Numbered from the stretch's first letter, positions 35,855-47,426 are shown. The stretch: DNA of 64,000 nt from Neobacillus ginsengisoli (GCF_030813055.1 NZ_JAUSTW010000004.1:539553-603552), one strand, 5' to 3'. Notes: a model not told the origin generated them from the sequence alone. A program made the numbers and translations.

Positions 35855-36077
35855 ACCGTTCTCTCCTTCGTTGAAACCCTTTTTCCTATTATAAAAAAAC
35901 AAATTCAAAACATTTGTCTTTCGGCGGCAAAAACTTTCACTATTTTTGTCGATTGTACAGAATTAAATTAAAAACTATTATTTTTGTCAATACCTTTTAG
36001 AAATTTAATCCAATTAAATTATAACGATAAAAACTTGTTTTTTGTATAAATTTTGTGAAATTTTTAATAATATACAT

Positions 36078-36110
36078 AAAAAAGAGAACGACCGATTAGC
36101 CGTTCCCTTG
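36078..36110 (-). terminator. tkt terminator
   Basis: On the minus strand GGGAACGGC...GTCGTTCTC forms an imperfect stem followed by TTTTTT, 20 bases after the tkt stop. Confidence 0.6.
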
Positions 36111-36127
36111 TTTATTATTGTTATTAT

Positions 36128-38128
36128 TTATAAAAGAGCTTTTACGCGAGCAACAACATTAGCGACGCTAAAGCCGTATTCTTCCATAATCTTCTCACCT
36201 GGTGCAGAGGCTCCGAATTTGTCAATGGCCAATACATCACCTTCATCACCGGTATATTTATGCCAACCAAAAGAAGAACCTACTTCAATACCAAGACGTT
36301 TCTTTACATTTTTCGGAAGGACAGTTTCTTTATATTCTTTTGATTGTGCTTCGAAGCGATCCCAAGAAGGCATGCTGACAACTGAAACTTGAACACCTTC
36401 GTTTGCCAGCGCTTTTTGTGCCTCAATCGCAAGACCAACTTCTGAACCAGTGGCAAGGATTAAGGCATCAGGAGTTTCTTTTTCAGCAGCAGAAATGACA
36501 TAAGCTCCTTTGGAAACTCCTTCGTAAGCATTTATATCCGTACCTTTAATTGTCGGTAAATCTTGACGAGTCAATACGAGTGCTGTTGGCTTGTTGGTTG
36601 ACTCTACAGCTAGCTTCCACGCAGCTGCAGTTTCATTTCCGTCTGCAGGACGGATAATAGATAGATTCGGCATTGCTCTTAATGCAGCTAGTTGTTCGAT
36701 TGGCTCATGTGTTGGTCCATCTTCACCGACTGCAATACTATCATGAGTAAATACATAGGTTACAGGTAATCCCATTAAAGCTGCAAGACGGATTGCCGGG
36801 CGTAAATAATCAGAGAATACAAAGAATGTTCCTCCAAATACTTGGACACCGCCGTGCAATGCAATACCATTCAGAGCAGCACCCATTGCAAATTCACGGA
36901 CACCAAACCAGAAGTTCCGACCTTCGTACGCACCTGGCATATAATCTTTTGAACCCTTGATCATGGTTTTATTTGAACCCGCAAGGTCCGCAGATCCGCC
37001 AATAAAAGTTGGTAAATTCTTAGCAATTGCATTTAGTACTTCTCCTGAAGATGCACGGCTTGCAAGGCTTTTTCCTTCATTGTAAACAGGAATATCTTTG
37101 TCCCAACCCTGCGGCAATTCTTTATTCAATGCTTGTTCAAGCTGAGTGGCCAATTCAGGATACTCTTTTTTATACTGTGCAAATAGCTCGTTCCATTCTT
37201 TTTCCTTTTTCTCGCCATTTCCAACAATAAGCTTTTGGAAGTTATCATAAACCTCCTGCGGTACATGAAAATCTTCTTCAAAAGTCCATTTATATGCTTC
37301 TTTTGTTAATTTTAACTCTTCTGCTCCAAGTGGGGAGCCATGTACACCTGATGTACCTGCACGATTTGGTGAACCGTAACCAATCACTGTACGAACTTCA
37401 ATCATGGTTGGTCTATCTAAATCATTTCGAGCTTCTTCAAGTGCTTTTGCGATTTCCTCAAGATTATTTCCATCCTCAACACGAAGATATTGCCAGCCGT
37501 ATGCTGAAAAACGATCTTTAACACTTTCAGAGAATGATTTATTTAAATCACCATCAAGAGAAATATCATTTGAATCGTACAATACGACTAAACGTCCTAA
37601 TTTCAAATGTCCTGCAAGTGAAGCAGCTTCAGCAGAAACACCTTCCATTAAATCGCCGTCACCACAAATACTATATGTATAATGGTTCACAAGTTCAAAC
37701 TTATCTTTGTTATAAACTGATGCCACATGGCGTTCTGCCATTGCCATACCAACAGCCATTGCGATTCCTTGACCAAGTGGACCTGTTGTCGCTTCAACAC
37801 CATCAGTATGCCCATACTCAGGATGTCCCGGAGTTTTACTTCCCCATTGACGGAATTGCTTTAAATCTTCCATTGTTACCTTGTAACCGGATAAATGCAG
37901 CATGCTGTATAGCAACGCTGAACCATGCCCTGCAGATAAAACAAAACGGTCACGGTTAAACCAATGAGGATTTTTTGGATTTTGATTCATAAAACGAGTC
38001 CATAACGTATACGTCATAGGCGCTGCACCCATCGGCATCCCTGGATGTCCGGAATTCGCTTTCTCGATCGCATCAATGGAGAGCGTTCTTATCGAAGTTA
38101 CAGATAAATCATCAATAGAATTAAACAT
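36128..38128 (-). CDS. tkt: Transketolase
   Basis: 666 residues, full length. The thiamine diphosphate motif is [19 protein letters not shown] to [23 protein letters not shown] and [15 protein letters not shown] are typical active-site parts. It transfers two-carbon units in the non-oxidative pentose phosphate pathway in the cytosol. AAAGGATG precedes the ATG. It stands alone as a unit between ynzC and sirA. Confidence 0.97.
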   Translation of the reverse strand: MFNSIDDLSVTSIRTLSIDAIEKANSGHPGMPMGAAPMTYTLWTRFMNQNPKNPHWFNRDRFVLSAGHGSALLYSMLHLSGYKVTMEDLKQFRQWGSKTPGHPEYGHTDGVEATTGPLGQGIAMAVGMAMAERHVASVYNKDKFELVNHYTYSICGDGDLMEGVSAEAASLAGHLKLGRLVVLYDSNDISLDGDLNKSFSESVKDRFSAYGWQYLRVEDGNNLEEIAKALEEARNDLDRPTMIEVRTVIGYGSPNRAGTSGVHGSPLGAEELKLTKEAYKWTFEEDFHVPQEVYDNFQKLIVGNGEKKEKEWNELFAQYKKEYPELATQLEQALNKELPQGWDKDIPVYNEGKSLASRASSGEVLNAIAKNLPTFIGGSADLAGSNKTMIKGSKDYMPGAYEGRNFWFGVREFAMGAALNGIALHGGVQVFGGTFFVFSDYLRPAIRLAALMGLPVTYVFTHDSIAVGEDGPTHEPIEQLAALRAMPNLSIIRPADGNETAAAWKLAVESTNKPTALVLTRQDLPTIKGTDINAYEGVSKGAYVISAAEKETPDALILATGSEVGLAIEAQKALANEGVQVSVVSMPSWDRFEAQSKEYKETVLPKNVKKRLGIEVGSSFGWHKYTGDEGDVLAIDKFGASAPGEKIMEEYGFSVANVVARVKALL

Positions 38129-38307
38129 GAATTACATCCTTTCTTGACCACTCGGATAATAAGTACATTATTAATATTATAGTTCCCTTGTTTTTAATTC
38201 AAGAAATTGAGAAGAAATATAAAAGAAAAGTCAGTTTGTTTTTTATTTTGACACAGAAACTGAGTCTATATGTAAAAAAGGAATACAAAAATTGTACCCC
38301 TTTTCAA

Positions 38308-38538
38308 TTAATGAAGAGTATTTTTTTTCCTTGCTTTTATTTTTTCAGGTGTTACATCATTTCCTTCCGGATCAATGATCTTAGTATGTGTTAATGTATC
38401 CAGCATCGCAGAACGAAATGTTGTTAAATACTCACTTCTTAATTTTGATTGTTCTTTTGCCTCAGATTCTGATAATCCGGATGTTTTTGCCTTTTTTGCC
38501 AGTTCATTAATACGGGCCATTTTTTCTTTTGAGAGCAT
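38308..38538 (-). CDS. ynzC: YnzC, DUF896 protein
   Basis: 76 residues, helical: MLSKEKMARINELAKKAK, then SEAKEQSKLRSEYL and IDPEGNDVTPEKI. This is the DUF896/UPF0291 family. In B. subtilis ynzC belongs to the LexA-controlled yneA-yneB-ynzC operon, and the order is the same here, 82 bases after yneB. Confidence 0.92.
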   Translation of the reverse strand: MLSKEKMARINELAKKAKTSGLSESEAKEQSKLRSEYLTTFRSAMLDTLTHTKIIDPEGNDVTPEKIKARKKNTLH

Positions 38539-38620
38539 TATAGGATCTTCCTTTCGGTAAAATATCCGTTCATGACATCTGATTTTACTAAATAAAAGTT
38601 CTTATGACAAGGTAAATGCC

Positions 38621-39280
<660 letters not shown>

Positions 39281-39287
39281 TCACTTT

Positions 39288-39611
39288 CTATTCTCCGGCA
39301 GCACTGGCAAACTCCGTTGCAGATGAGACCTTTTTGGACACCGGAATGACTATTTCTTCCCCAGGGAAAATTTGATCATCCTCTATCTTATTATGCCGTT
39401 TAACCCAACTAACGAATTCTTCATTTGATAAAGAATGCTGCCCAGAAAATTGATCAGAAAGTTTCCAAAGTGAATCCCCTTCGGAAACAGTAACCTTTAC
39501 AAACTTATCTTGGTCATTGGAATTAAGGTGGCAGGATAACATAATAGCAACTGAACAGCTTAAAAGGAATAGAATAATAGCATAGGAGAATTGGTTCCAT
39601 AATTTTTTCAT
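39288..39611 (-). CDS. yneA: SOS cell division inhibitor YneA
   Basis: 107 residues: a membrane segment (FSYAIILFLLSCSVAIML) and an extracytoplasmic LysM domain (VSEGDSLWKLSDQF...PGEEIVIP). YneA stops septation during DNA damage and is turned over by proteases. ATG at 39611 has GAGGTG upstream; a longer frame from 39764 runs over the LexA boxes and is not real. It is divergent from lexA. Confidence 0.93.
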   Translation of the reverse strand: MKKLWNQFSYAIILFLLSCSVAIMLSCHLNSNDQDKFVKVTVSEGDSLWKLSDQFSGQHSLSNEEFVSWVKRHNKIEDDQIFPGEEIVIPVSKKVSSATEFASAAGE

Positions 39612-39628
39612 AATTAACACCTCGCAAA

Positions 39629-39708
39629 AGAATATATGTTCGCATTTATTGATATTATTATAATACGAACATTTGTTTGTTGTCAACTGCAATTCGAACT
39701 TATGTTTG
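39629..39708. promoter_or_regulatory. Three LexA (SOS) boxes
   Basis: CGAACATTTGTTTG (39666-39679) and CGAACTTATGTTTG (39695-39708) match the Bacillus LexA consensus CGAAC-N4-GTTYG. A third site in the other orientation, 39629-39642 (reverse complement of AGAATATATGTTCG), is weaker. The third listed box covers the lexA -35. Together they control yneA and lexA, as in B. subtilis. Confidence 0.9.
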
Positions 39709-39734
39709 TATAAATTAGAGGAACATGATATAAT
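39706..39734 (+). promoter_or_regulatory. lexA promoter
   Basis: TTGTAT (39706-39711) and TATAAT (39729-39734) with a 17-base spacer, 37 bases before the lexA start. The -35 overlaps the LexA box at 39695-39708. Confidence 0.8.
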
Positions 39735-39770
39735 AAAGGCAACATTAACCAGACCGAGGTGCATCTTATC

Positions 39771-40394
39771 ATGACTAAAATCTCAAAACGGCAACAGGAT
39801 ATACTTGATTTTATTAAAGGAGAAGTTAAGAGCAAGGGATATCCACCATCTGTGCGTGAAATTGGCGAAGCTGTTGGACTAGCTTCCAGTTCAACTGTTC
39901 ATGGACATTTAGCACGTTTGGAAAGCAAGGGACTTATTAGACGCGATCCTACTAAACCTAGAGCTATCGAAATATTGGAAGTCGATGAAAGTGCACACAT
40001 CCCAAGGAACCATGTTGTAAATGTTCCTGTGGTAGGTAAAGTTACAGCCGGTCTTCCGATTACGGCAATCGAAAACGTAGAAGAATATTTTCCTCTTCCT
40101 GAAAGACTGGCACCTGCGGATGAGCATGTTTTTATGCTGGAAATTATGGGTGAAAGTATGATAGAGGCAGGAATTCTTGATGGAGATTACGTAATTGTCA
40201 AACAGCAGCAAACAGCAAATAACGGTGATATTGTTGTTGCAATGACAGAGGAAGATGAAGCAACCTGTAAACGATTCTTTAAAGAAAAAGATTATATTCG
40301 CTTACAGCCTGAAAACTCGAGCATGGATCCTATTATTTTAAGAAATGTTTCTATTTTAGGGAAAGTAATTGGGGTTTATCGTCATATTCATTAA
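39771..40394 (+). CDS. lexA: SOS repressor LexA
   Basis: 207 residues. [19 protein letters not shown] and [20 protein letters not shown] form the winged helix domain. The self-cleavage site is VTAGLP, and the catalytic Ser is in [15 protein letters not shown] with the Lys in NGDIVVAM...ATCKRF. ATG at 39771 follows GAGGTG; an ATG at 39759 is upstream but less well placed. It is autoregulated by the boxes at 39629-39708. Confidence 0.97.
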   Translation: MTKISKRQQDILDFIKGEVKSKGYPPSVREIGEAVGLASSSTVHGHLARLESKGLIRRDPTKPRAIEILEVDESAHIPRNHVVNVPVVGKVTAGLPITAIENVEEYFPLPERLAPADEHVFMLEIMGESMIEAGILDGDYVIVKQQQTANNGDIVVAMTEEDEATCKRFFKEKDYIRLQPENSSMDPIILRNVSILGKVIGVYRHIH

Positions 40395-40430
40395 AAGCAA
40401 ACGAGCCAGTGATGGCTCGTTTGCTTTTGT
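40393..40430 (+). terminator. lexA terminator
   Basis: AAAAGCAAACGAGCCA pairs perfectly with TGGCTCGTTTGCTTTT around GTGA, followed by a T run. Confidence 0.95.
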
Positions 40431-40576
40431 TTTTTTGGATTAATGGATCCGGTCGATGTCTTTAATTGGAAATGTGTGACTACCTGTATCCCTACAGACC
40501 ATTTAGGTAAAAATACAAAAAGTTTTGAGAACTATTGATTATTCCTTAATCCACTTAGCTGTATTACAAAATGTAT

Positions 40577-40772
40577 GAAGGATACTTTGTCCAGGAGCTC
40601 AAACGAAATATTGTCCTTCAAAACTTCTTCAAGGACATTTTCCTCGACCACTCAAGCGGCTCTGTCAAATCCACCTATAAGGACATTTCCCTCGACCACT
40701 CAAGCGCCTTTGTCCATCAAATCCAGCTACAAGGACATTTTGCAACGCCCACTCAAACGGTTTTGTCCTTCA
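40577..40772. repeat. Four degenerate tandem hairpin units
   Basis: Units starting near 40577, 40631, 40679 and 40731 share AAGGACATTT, CTCGACCACTCAAGCG and a closing TGTCC. Each begins with GGACA and ends with TGTC(C), so each can form a short hairpin. Period is about 50 bp. The stretch lies between the lexA and glnA terminators and has no gene. From 40431 to 40576 nothing else is seen. Confidence 0.75.
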
Positions 40773-40789
40773 ATAATGCCACACGGCAA

Positions 40790-40824
40790 AAAAAGCCCTG
40801 CCGCATAGAGCGGCAAGGCTTTTC
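40790..40824 (-). terminator. glnA terminator
   Basis: On the minus strand AAAAGCCTTGCCGC pairs with GCGGCAGGGCTTTTT around CTCTAT, followed by T residues, just after the glnA stop. Confidence 0.9.
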
Positions 40825-40829
40825 ATTGA

Positions 40830-42164
40830 TTAATACATGCTCATATATTGTTCGCGTTCCCAAGGGTGAACGACTGTACGGAACATATCCCATTCGATTT
40901 CTTTTGCTTCTACAAAGTGTTCGAAGATGTGCTCTCCAAGACCTGAAACGATTACTTCGTCAGATTTTAATTGATCTAATGCTTGAGCAAGTGTAGCTGG
41001 AAGATCAATAATGCCTTCTTCCAATCTTTCATCTTTGCTCATTACATAGATGTTACGATCAACCGGTGCCGGAGGAGTTAATTGATTTTTAATTCCGTCT
41101 AAACCGGCTTTTAAAAGAACAGCCATTGCTAGGTATGGGTTAGCTGCCGGGTCAACACTTCGTACTTCTACACGTGTGCTTAATCCACGAGATGCAGGAA
41201 TACGGATTAACGGTGAACGGTTTCTTGCAGACCAAGCTACATAGCAAGGTGCTTCATAACCGGGAACCAGACGTTTATAAGAGTTTACAGTTGGGTTTGT
41301 TACCGCTGTAAAGCTTGGAGCGTGCTTAAGGATACCGGCAATGAAATGACGAGCTGTATCGCTTAATTCAAGATCGCTAGTTGGCTCATAGAATGCATTT
41401 TTGCCATTTTTGAATAAAGAAAGGTTGCAGTGCATTCCGGAACCATTTACACCGAATAATGGTTTTGGCATAAAGGTTGCATGTAATCCATGCTTGCGTG
41501 CAATCGTTTTAACAACAAGCTTAAACGTTTGGATTTGATCACAAGCAGTTAGGGCATCAGCATATTTGAAGTCAATTTCGTGTTGTCCAGGAGCTACTTC
41601 ATGGTGAGAAGCTTCGATTTCAAAGCCCATTTCTTCAAGCTCAAGAACGATATCACGACGGCAGTTTTCACCTAAATCTGTCGGTGCTAAGTCAAAATAT
41701 CCGCCTTGGTCATTTAATTCTAATGTTGGCTCACCTTTTTGATCTAATTTAAATAAGAAGAATTCAGGCTCAGGTCCTAAGTTAAAGTTTGTAAAACCAA
41801 GCTCTTCCATTTCCCTTAATACTCTTCTTAAGTTATTACGGGGATCCCCTTCGAAAGGTTTGCCTTCCGGAGTGTAAATATCACAAATTAAGCGGGCAAC
41901 TTTTCCTTTTTCAGCTGTCCAAGGGAAAACAACCCATGTAGAAAGGTCAGGATAAAGTAACATATCGGACTCTTCAATTCTAACAAAACCTTCGATAGAA
42001 GAACCGTCAAACATCATTTTGTTATCAAGTGCTTTTTCTAATTGGCTGATAGGAATCTCAACATTTTTGATTGTTCCTAAAATGTCAGTGAATTGTAATC
42101 GGATAAACTTTACGTTTTCTTCTTTAGCTAAACGTTGAATATCTTCTCTAGTGTACTTTGCCAT
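40830..42164 (-). CDS. glnA: Glutamine synthetase type I (GlnR-linked copy)
   Basis: 444 residues, the same length as B. subtilis GlnA. Active-site parts: [58 protein letters not shown] and [13 protein letters not shown]. It makes glutamine from glutamate, ammonia and ATP. As second gene of glnRA, 34 bases after glnR, it is the regulated enzyme whose feedback-inhibited form controls TnrA and GlnR in Bacillus. A second glnA lies at 57809. Confidence 0.97.
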   Translation of the reverse strand: MAKYTREDIQRLAKEENVKFIRLQFTDILGTIKNVEIPISQLEKALDNKMMFDGSSIEGFVRIEESDMLLYPDLSTWVVFPWTAEKGKVARLICDIYTPEGKPFEGDPRNNLRRVLREMEELGFTNFNLGPEPEFFLFKLDQKGEPTLELNDQGGYFDLAPTDLGENCRRDIVLELEEMGFEIEASHHEVAPGQHEIDFKYADALTACDQIQTFKLVVKTIARKHGLHATFMPKPLFGVNGSGMHCNLSLFKNGKNAFYEPTSDLELSDTARHFIAGILKHAPSFTAVTNPTVNSYKRLVPGYEAPCYVAWSARNRSPLIRIPASRGLSTRVEVRSVDPAANPYLAMAVLLKAGLDGIKNQLTPPAPVDRNIYVMSKDERLEEGIIDLPATLAQALDQLKSDEVIVSGLGEHIFEHFVEAKEIEWDMFRTVVHPWEREQYMSMY

Positions 42165-42198
42165 TTTACTTCCTCCTACTTTTTAGAAAAAATTATTT

Positions 42199-42600
42199 TT
42201 AATGGAAAAATCGTGACATATCACCTTGACGCAATGTCGAACGATTTAATCTTCCAGAATGCATTAATTCATTACGTAATAGTTTTCGTAGCTGATCATC
42301 GGTCAACTCTCGTTTCGCTTTTTCCGCTTGCTGCTCAAAAACCTGTGATTGCTGCTCTTTGACCAGGAAAAGCTGTTTTACTCCGGCCATATTGATACCT
42401 TGATCAATTAAGTCCTTGATTTCTAACAGACTATCAATATCGTTTAAACTAAATAATCGCCTGTTTCCATCGGTTCTTGCCGGAGAAATCAACTGGTGCT
42501 CTTCATAATAGCGTATTTGTCTTGCGGTTAACTCAGTTAGCTGCATGACAGTTCCAATGGGAAACAGCGGCATGGAGCGGCGAATTTCTTTTCCACTCAC
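42199..42600 (-). CDS. glnR: Nitrogen repressor GlnR (MerR family)
   Basis: 133 residues. [26 protein letters not shown] is the MerR-type winged helix and the wing reads [20 protein letters not shown]. The C-terminal tail [15 protein letters not shown] is the autoinhibitory element that senses glutamine synthetase. The GTG start has GGAGG 9 bases upstream. It represses its own operon through the box at 42667-42683. Confidence 0.95.
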   Translation of the reverse strand: MSGKEIRRSMPLFPIGTVMQLTELTARQIRYYEEHQLISPARTDGNRRLFSLNDIDSLLEIKDLIDQGINMAGVKQLFLVKEQQSQVFEQQAEKAKRELTDDQLRKLLRNELMHSGRLNRSTLRQGDMSRFFH

Positions 42601-42632
42601 TCGATTTCTCCTCCTTCTTAATTCATATTGTT

Positions 42633-42683
42633 ATTATATTATTTGTTAGAAAAGTTGTCAATCGTATGTGAGGTTTTCTGACA
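42633..42683 (-). promoter_or_regulatory. glnRA promoter with GlnR/TnrA box
   Basis: On the minus strand TTGACA (42661-42656) and TATAAT (42638-42633) have an ideal 17-base spacer. Directly upstream TGTCAGAAAACCTCACA (42683-42667) fits the GlnR/TnrA consensus TGTNA-N7-TNACA at every fixed base. Confidence 0.92.
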
Positions 42684-42743
42684 TGGATTTTTTTAGTAAA
42701 TAGGAACAGCTATTAAAAACTGTCCTTCTAGTATTTTGAGTAA

Positions 42744-44012
42744 TTAAAATTCAATTAACCCTTTTTCTGCCAAACTGTCTATCGCTATACACACAGCCAT
42801 TTTTACATGTGCATATGTTAAACCGCCTTGTACATAAGCAACATATGGCGGTCGGAGAGGACCATCAGCCGTTAGTTCAATGCTTGCCCCTTGAATGAAC
42901 GTCCCCGCTGCCATAATCACATCGTCTTCATATCCCGGCATATAGCTTGGATATGGAGTAACATATGAATTGATTGGGGATGCGAATTGAATCGCCTGGC
43001 AAAAGGCAATCATTTTATCACGGTCATCGAACTGAACGGATTGAATTAAGTCGGTTCGCTCCGTATTCCACTTAGGGAGTGAATTCATTCCCAGTTTTTC
43101 AAGCATGGCAGCCGTAAAAACAGCCCCTTTTAACGCCTGCCCCACCACATGCGGAGCGAGAAAAAAACCCTGATACATTTCTTGAAGACTATACAAAGAA
43201 GCACCCGCTTCAGCACCTATACCGGGTGATGTCATCCGATATGAGCAGGCATCTACCCATTGTTTCTTACCTACAATATATCCGCCCGTTTTCGCAATAC
43301 CTCCGCCCGGATTTTTAATGAGGGATCCTGCCATTAAATCAGCTCCGACATGACAAGGTTCAAACTCCTCGACAAATTCCCCGTAACAGTTATCAACAAA
43401 TACAACCACATCATTTTTAATTTCTTTCACAAACGAAATCATTTGCTTAATTTCAGTAATCGTGAAGGAAGGCCTGGTTGCATATCCTTTCGACCGCTGG
43501 ATCCCGATCATTTTTGTATTTGGTTTCATTTTCTGCGAAACAGCATCCCAATCAATTGAGCCTTCATCCGTAAGTGAGACACTATCATACGAAATTCCGA
43601 ATTCCTTTAATGAACCGACTCCATTCCCCCGGATCCCGACGATTTCTTCCAGAGTGTCATATGGCTTGCCTGTGATATATAGAAGTTCATCTCCCGGCCG
43701 AAGTACCCCGAATAGAGAAATGGAGATTGCGTGCGTCCCTGAAATGATTTGAGGGCGGACAAGTCCTGCTTCACCGCCAAATACATCGGCATAAATTAAT
43801 TCGAGCGTATCCCTGCCGATATCATCATATCCATAGCCCGTGCTTGGAATAAAATGTGAATCACTTACCCTTTTGTTTTGAAAACTTTGCAATACCCTGA
43901 ATTGATTTGTTTCTACTCTTTCATCGATTTTTTTATGTACTTCAACAATTTGCTTTTCTACTTCATTGACTATTGGCTGAAGTTTTTCCCCATTTTTTAA
44001 CTGTTGAAACAT
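42744..44012 (-). CDS. ynbB: PLP-dependent YnbB (methionine gamma-lyase/aluminium resistance family)
   Basis: 422 residues. SGTHAISISLFGVLRPGDELLY and the PLP-Lys region LMAGSLIKNPGGGIAKTGGYIVG are typical of this PLP protein family. Members are annotated as aluminium resistance or methionine gamma-lyase-like, but the physiological reaction is not established. ATG at 44012 has GGAG 6 bases upstream, overlapping the hflX end. The order hflX-ynbB-glnR-glnA is that of B. subtilis. Confidence 0.88.
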   Translation of the reverse strand: MFQQLKNGEKLQPIVNEVEKQIVEVHKKIDERVETNQFRVLQSFQNKRVSDSHFIPSTGYGYDDIGRDTLELIYADVFGGEAGLVRPQIISGTHAISISLFGVLRPGDELLYITGKPYDTLEEIVGIRGNGVGSLKEFGISYDSVSLTDEGSIDWDAVSQKMKPNTKMIGIQRSKGYATRPSFTITEIKQMISFVKEIKNDVVVFVDNCYGEFVEEFEPCHVGADLMAGSLIKNPGGGIAKTGGYIVGKKQWVDACSYRMTSPGIGAEAGASLYSLQEMYQGFFLAPHVVGQALKGAVFTAAMLEKLGMNSLPKWNTERTDLIQSVQFDDRDKMIAFCQAIQFASPINSYVTPYPSYMPGYEDDVIMAAGTFIQGASIELTADGPLRPPYVAYVQGGLTYAHVKMAVCIAIDSLAEKGLIEF

Positions 44013-44025
44013 GATGCGCTCCATT

Positions 44026-45285
44026 CTAGACGTTAAATTTCACTATTTGTCCTGTTATTTGATGATCTTGAAGAGAGTAACCCCTACATTGATACAGCTG
44101 GTTCTCTTCATTAAAGGACAGTTCCCTCAAAACTGTTTCGTTTTTTAATTGCGAAAGCAGCTTTCCTTCAGTAGAAGGAACTCGAACTTGGTAAGGAACC
44201 ATCATTTCAATGGTAACTTCCTCAATTTTTTTCTTTAAGGCTTGACGGTCCTCTTTGTCAAATGCACTGATGAACACTGTAGGTGTATTAGCGGTAGGAA
44301 CAAAGTCGGGATGTTTAAGATCTCTTTTATTATAAACCGTTAACTGCGGAATTTCTTTTATATCCAGATCTTCAAGCAGCTTATTAACAGTCTTTTCATG
44401 ATGGAAATAATCTGGATTGGACATATCCACAACATGAAGAAGCAGATCAGCTTCCTTTACTTCTTCCAGCGTCGAGCGGAAGGCCGCGATAAGAGTCGTC
44501 GGAAGGTCCTGTATAAAGCCAACTGTATCGGTAATCAACGCTAAAAAACCACTTGGCAAAATTAATTTTCGAGTCATCGGATCAAGTGTTGCAAACAATT
44601 GATTTTCCTCATAAGAATCCGCCTCTGAAAGACGATTAAACAGTGTGGACTTCCCTGCATTTGTGTAGCCTACAATCGCCACTTGGAATGTTTTATTTTT
44701 CTTTCTCCGTTCCCTGTAACGGTCCCGGTGCTGAACAATAACAGAAAGCTGGCCCTTAATATCATCTATTCTCCGGCGAATATGACGGCGGTCTGATTCT
44801 AACTTTGTTTCCCCCGGTCCCCTTGTCCCAATACCGGCACCAAGTCTCGATAATGCAATCCCTTGGCCGGCAAGCCTCGGCAATAAGTATTGTAGCTGTG
44901 CTAGTTCAACCTGCAGTTTCCCTTCCTTTGAACGGGCCCTTTGTGCGAATATATCTAAAATTAATTGCGTTCTATCAATAATCCGAACATTGATTTCAGA
45001 AGCAAGATTTCGCTTTTGGCTCGGTGAAAGCTCGTCATTAAAAATCACTAAATCGGCTTCAAGCTCTTCTACGAGCAAATTTAACTCTTCGACCTTTCCC
45101 TTACCTATGTATGTCGCCGGATGGAGCCGTTCTCGTTTTTGGACCACAGAAGCCAACACTTCACCCTGGGCGGTTTCCGTTAACGAAACAAGCTCTTCCA
45201 TTGAATAGTGAAAACGCAAATCGTCATTAGCTGTTGTTTGACAACCGACAAGGATTGCTTTTTCTATTGTTTCCTTTTGTTCCAA
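44026..45285 (-). CDS. hflX: Ribosome-associated GTPase HflX
   Basis: About 419 residues. The N-terminal HflX domain has [20 protein letters not shown] residues ([15 protein letters not shown]) and [13 protein letters not shown]. The GTPase shows [31 protein letters not shown] and NKRDL. HflX splits stalled 70S ribosomes after stress. TTG at 45285 with AAGGA upstream is a likely start; longer alternatives reach 45324. Confidence 0.92.
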   Translation of the reverse strand: MEQKETIEKAILVGCQTTANDDLRFHYSMEELVSLTETAQGEVLASVVQKRERLHPATYIGKGKVEELNLLVEELEADLVIFNDELSPSQKRNLASEINVRIIDRTQLILDIFAQRARSKEGKLQVELAQLQYLLPRLAGQGIALSRLGAGIGTRGPGETKLESDRRHIRRRIDDIKGQLSVIVQHRDRYRERRKKNKTFQVAIVGYTNAGKSTLFNRLSEADSYEENQLFATLDPMTRKLILPSGFLALITDTVGFIQDLPTTLIAAFRSTLEEVKEADLLLHVVDMSNPDYFHHEKTVNKLLEDLDIKEIPQLTVYNKRDLKHPDFVPTANTPTVFISAFDKEDRQALKKKIEEVTIEMMVPYQVRVPSTEGKLLSQLKNETVLRELSFNEENQLYQCRGYSLQDHQITGQIVKFNV

Positions 45286-45497
45286 AAGGCATCCTTCCTT
45301 CCTTTTTTCCTCTTTTTCCATCATATCAAAAAATGGTTCTATACTCTAATTTTGCCGCAATCTTTTACTTATAAAAAAATAAGTTGAAATTTTACACTTC
45401 CATGGTAAAATCATATTGTTTGCACAGACAGATTAAAAACCATCTGCATAGTGTTAATACAGATAAATAGAGGATAGATTAAGGGGAAATCAATTAC

Positions 45498-46103
45498 ATG
45501 ACATGGGAAGTTCTTAGTATGATTGGGACAATTGCTTTTGCCGTAAGTGGGGCAATTGTGGCGATGGAAGAGGAATATGATATTTTGGGCGTATATATTT
45601 TAGGAATCGTTACAGCCTTTGGCGGTGGAGCGATTCGAAACCTGTTGATCGGCGTCCCCGTTTCAGCCCTTTGGGATCAGGGTTTATTTTTTCAAATTGC
45701 GTTGTTATCGATTACGGCTGTATTTTTATTTCCAAAAAATCTTTTAAAGCATTGGCAAAAATGGGGCAATCTTTTCGATGCCATCGGACTTTCTGCATTT
45801 GCGATTCAGGGAGCTATTTACGCCTCGAAAATGGATCATCCGTTAAGTGCTGTCATCGTTGCAGCAGTTTTGACAGGGATCGGCGGCGGAATTATTCGTG
45901 ATTTATTAGCAGGTAGAAAACCAATTGTATTACGTTCTGAAATTTACGCTGTTTGGGCAATTCTTGCCGGCATGATTATCGGCCTTAAAATCACTTCTAA
46001 TTCTTGGGAATTATATACTTTGTTTGGGATTGTAACAATCTTACGCGTACTATCATACACCTTTAATTGGAAATTGCCTATACGACGTTTGGAAGAGAAT
46101 TAA
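45498..46103 (+). CDS. TRIC/UPF0126-family membrane channel protein
   Basis: 201 residues in two homologous halves of three helices. Each half has the glycine loop of the family: TAFGGGAIRNLLIG near residue 40 and TGIGGGIIRDLLAG near 128. Bacterial TRIC proteins are trimeric monovalent cation channels. GGGGAAATC precedes the ATG. It stands alone between hflX and spoVK, on the opposite strand from both. Confidence 0.87.
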   Translation: MTWEVLSMIGTIAFAVSGAIVAMEEEYDILGVYILGIVTAFGGGAIRNLLIGVPVSALWDQGLFFQIALLSITAVFLFPKNLLKHWQKWGNLFDAIGLSAFAIQGAIYASKMDHPLSAVIVAAVLTGIGGGIIRDLLAGRKPIVLRSEIYAVWAILAGMIIGLKITSNSWELYTLFGIVTILRVLSYTFNWKLPIRRLEEN

Positions 46104-46139
46104 AAGAATCGACGGATCCATAGCATCCGTCGATTTTTA
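46104..46139. terminator. Bidirectional terminator
   Basis: AATCGACGGAT and ATCCGTCGATT pair around CCATAGC, with T runs on both sides. It serves the TRIC gene and spoVK. Confidence 0.9.
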
Positions 46140-46146
46140 TTTTCTG

Positions 46147-47106
46147 TTATGCATCTTCCTCAAACACCAAATCATTGCTTCTGATCGTCATTAATTCATG
46201 CCTGTCATAGCTATTTAGCATAAGTAACCGCATCGCCTGTGAACGGATTGATTTTTCAATAATATTCCGAACGTACCGACCGTTTGAAAAGCTCGTAGGA
46301 CTTAACACCGCTTTGACCCAAATCAAATGCTCCCTTAACTTCTTTTCCGCCTCATGGCTGAAAGAGTACTCTCTCTCAACCAACATCCTTCCTGCGATTT
46401 CCATTAATTGATCAAGGTTGTAATCAGGAAAATCAATCACTAACGGGAATCTGGAGTGCAGTCCCGGATTCAATGTTAGAAAGAAGTCCATTTCTCGGGA
46501 ATACCCCGCAAGTATAAGGATAAACTCGTGCTGCTTATCCTCCATATGCTTCACAAGTGTATCTATCGCTTCTTTGCCAAAATCCTTTTCCCCGCCGCGT
46601 CCTAATGAGTAAGCTTCATCAATAAACAGAATTCCACCCTGTGCTTTTTTAATTAAGTCCCTTGTTTTTTGGGCCGTATGACCAATGTATTCACCTACGA
46701 GGTCTGCTCGTTCCGCTTCAATTAAATGGCCCTTGGTCAATACACTCATTTTTTGAAAAAGCTTTCCGATTAATCGTGCCACGGTTGTTTTCCCGGTTCC
46801 AGGATTTCCTTTAAACATCATATGAAGGGCTTGTTTCCTTGCTTTTAGTCCAGCTTCTTCACGTTTTTTATTAACATAAATCCATGCATAAATTTCTTTT
46901 ATCATTCGTTTCATTTCATCCATGCCCACCAGCGCCCCGAGATCCGCTTCAATTTCCTTTAGCGCCGAATGCTCCGGGGGAATATCCTTTGGAACAACTT
47001 GGAACTCAGGCAACTCTTTTGCTAATGTTTTTCTTTTTTGCGAGTTGAGGACGATGCTTATTTGGCCATTACTTTTCATTCGGATTGGTTGATCCAAAGC
47101 TTTCAC
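46147..47106 (-). CDS. spoVK: Stage V sporulation AAA ATPase SpoVK
   Basis: 319 residues. FKGNPGTGKTTVARLIGKLF (Walker A), GGILFIDEAYSLGRGG (Walker B), LILAGYSREMDFFL (sensor 1) and NGRYVRNIIEKSIRSQAMR (sensor 2) define the CbbX/SpoVK AAA family. It is needed for spore maturation in the mother cell; its client protein is unknown. It has the usual length. The 280 bases upstream (47107-47386) hold no gene. Confidence 0.92.
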   Translation of the reverse strand: MKALDQPIRMKSNGQISIVLNSQKRKTLAKELPEFQVVPKDIPPEHSALKEIEADLGALVGMDEMKRMIKEIYAWIYVNKKREEAGLKARKQALHMMFKGNPGTGKTTVARLIGKLFQKMSVLTKGHLIEAERADLVGEYIGHTAQKTRDLIKKAQGGILFIDEAYSLGRGGEKDFGKEAIDTLVKHMEDKQHEFILILAGYSREMDFFLTLNPGLHSRFPLVIDFPDYNLDQLMEIAGRMLVEREYSFSHEAEKKLREHLIWVKAVLSPTSFSNGRYVRNIIEKSIRSQAMRLLMLNSYDRHELMTIRSNDLVFEEDA

Positions 47107-47380
47107 CTCTCATTTCTGCAAACAGGTTCCGTTAAGTAGCTATTTATGTTTCAATTACCTGGATTATTTCCACTTTCCCTATAAACGAATACTTCTTTCT
47201 CCGACAAAAATTGACATATCATCTATGATTTATTTGTTATTGCGACTCCAACCGACATATTAAGCGGGCAAACCACAAAATATATGTGATTATGTCAAAT
47301 TGCGCGCTTTCCCGAGAAATATTCCTTCATTCTATTTGTATTCAAGAGGTGGGCAAATCATTAAAAAGAATTTTTTTATA

Positions 47381-47410
47381 TTAAAAAAAGCCCATTGAGT
47401 AATGGGCTCT
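47381..47410 (-). terminator. hfq terminator
   Basis: AGCCCATT and AATGGGCT pair around ACTC on the minus strand, followed by seven T, 18 bases after the hfq stop. Confidence 0.9.
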
Positions 47411-47426
47411 GATTTATAAAAATGTC

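Noticed and set aside
39612..39764. Longer YneA with an N-terminal extension
   Set aside because: It would translate the LexA boxes and lexA promoter; ATG at 39611 has the proper ribosome binding site.
40577..40772. CRISPR array
   Set aside because: The repeats are degenerate, spacers are not unique sequence of constant length, and no cas genes are present.
40571..40996. Rightward 141-codon frame through the repeat array into glnA
   Set aside because: It reads over repeats, a terminator and the antisense of glnA; the composition is not that of a protein.
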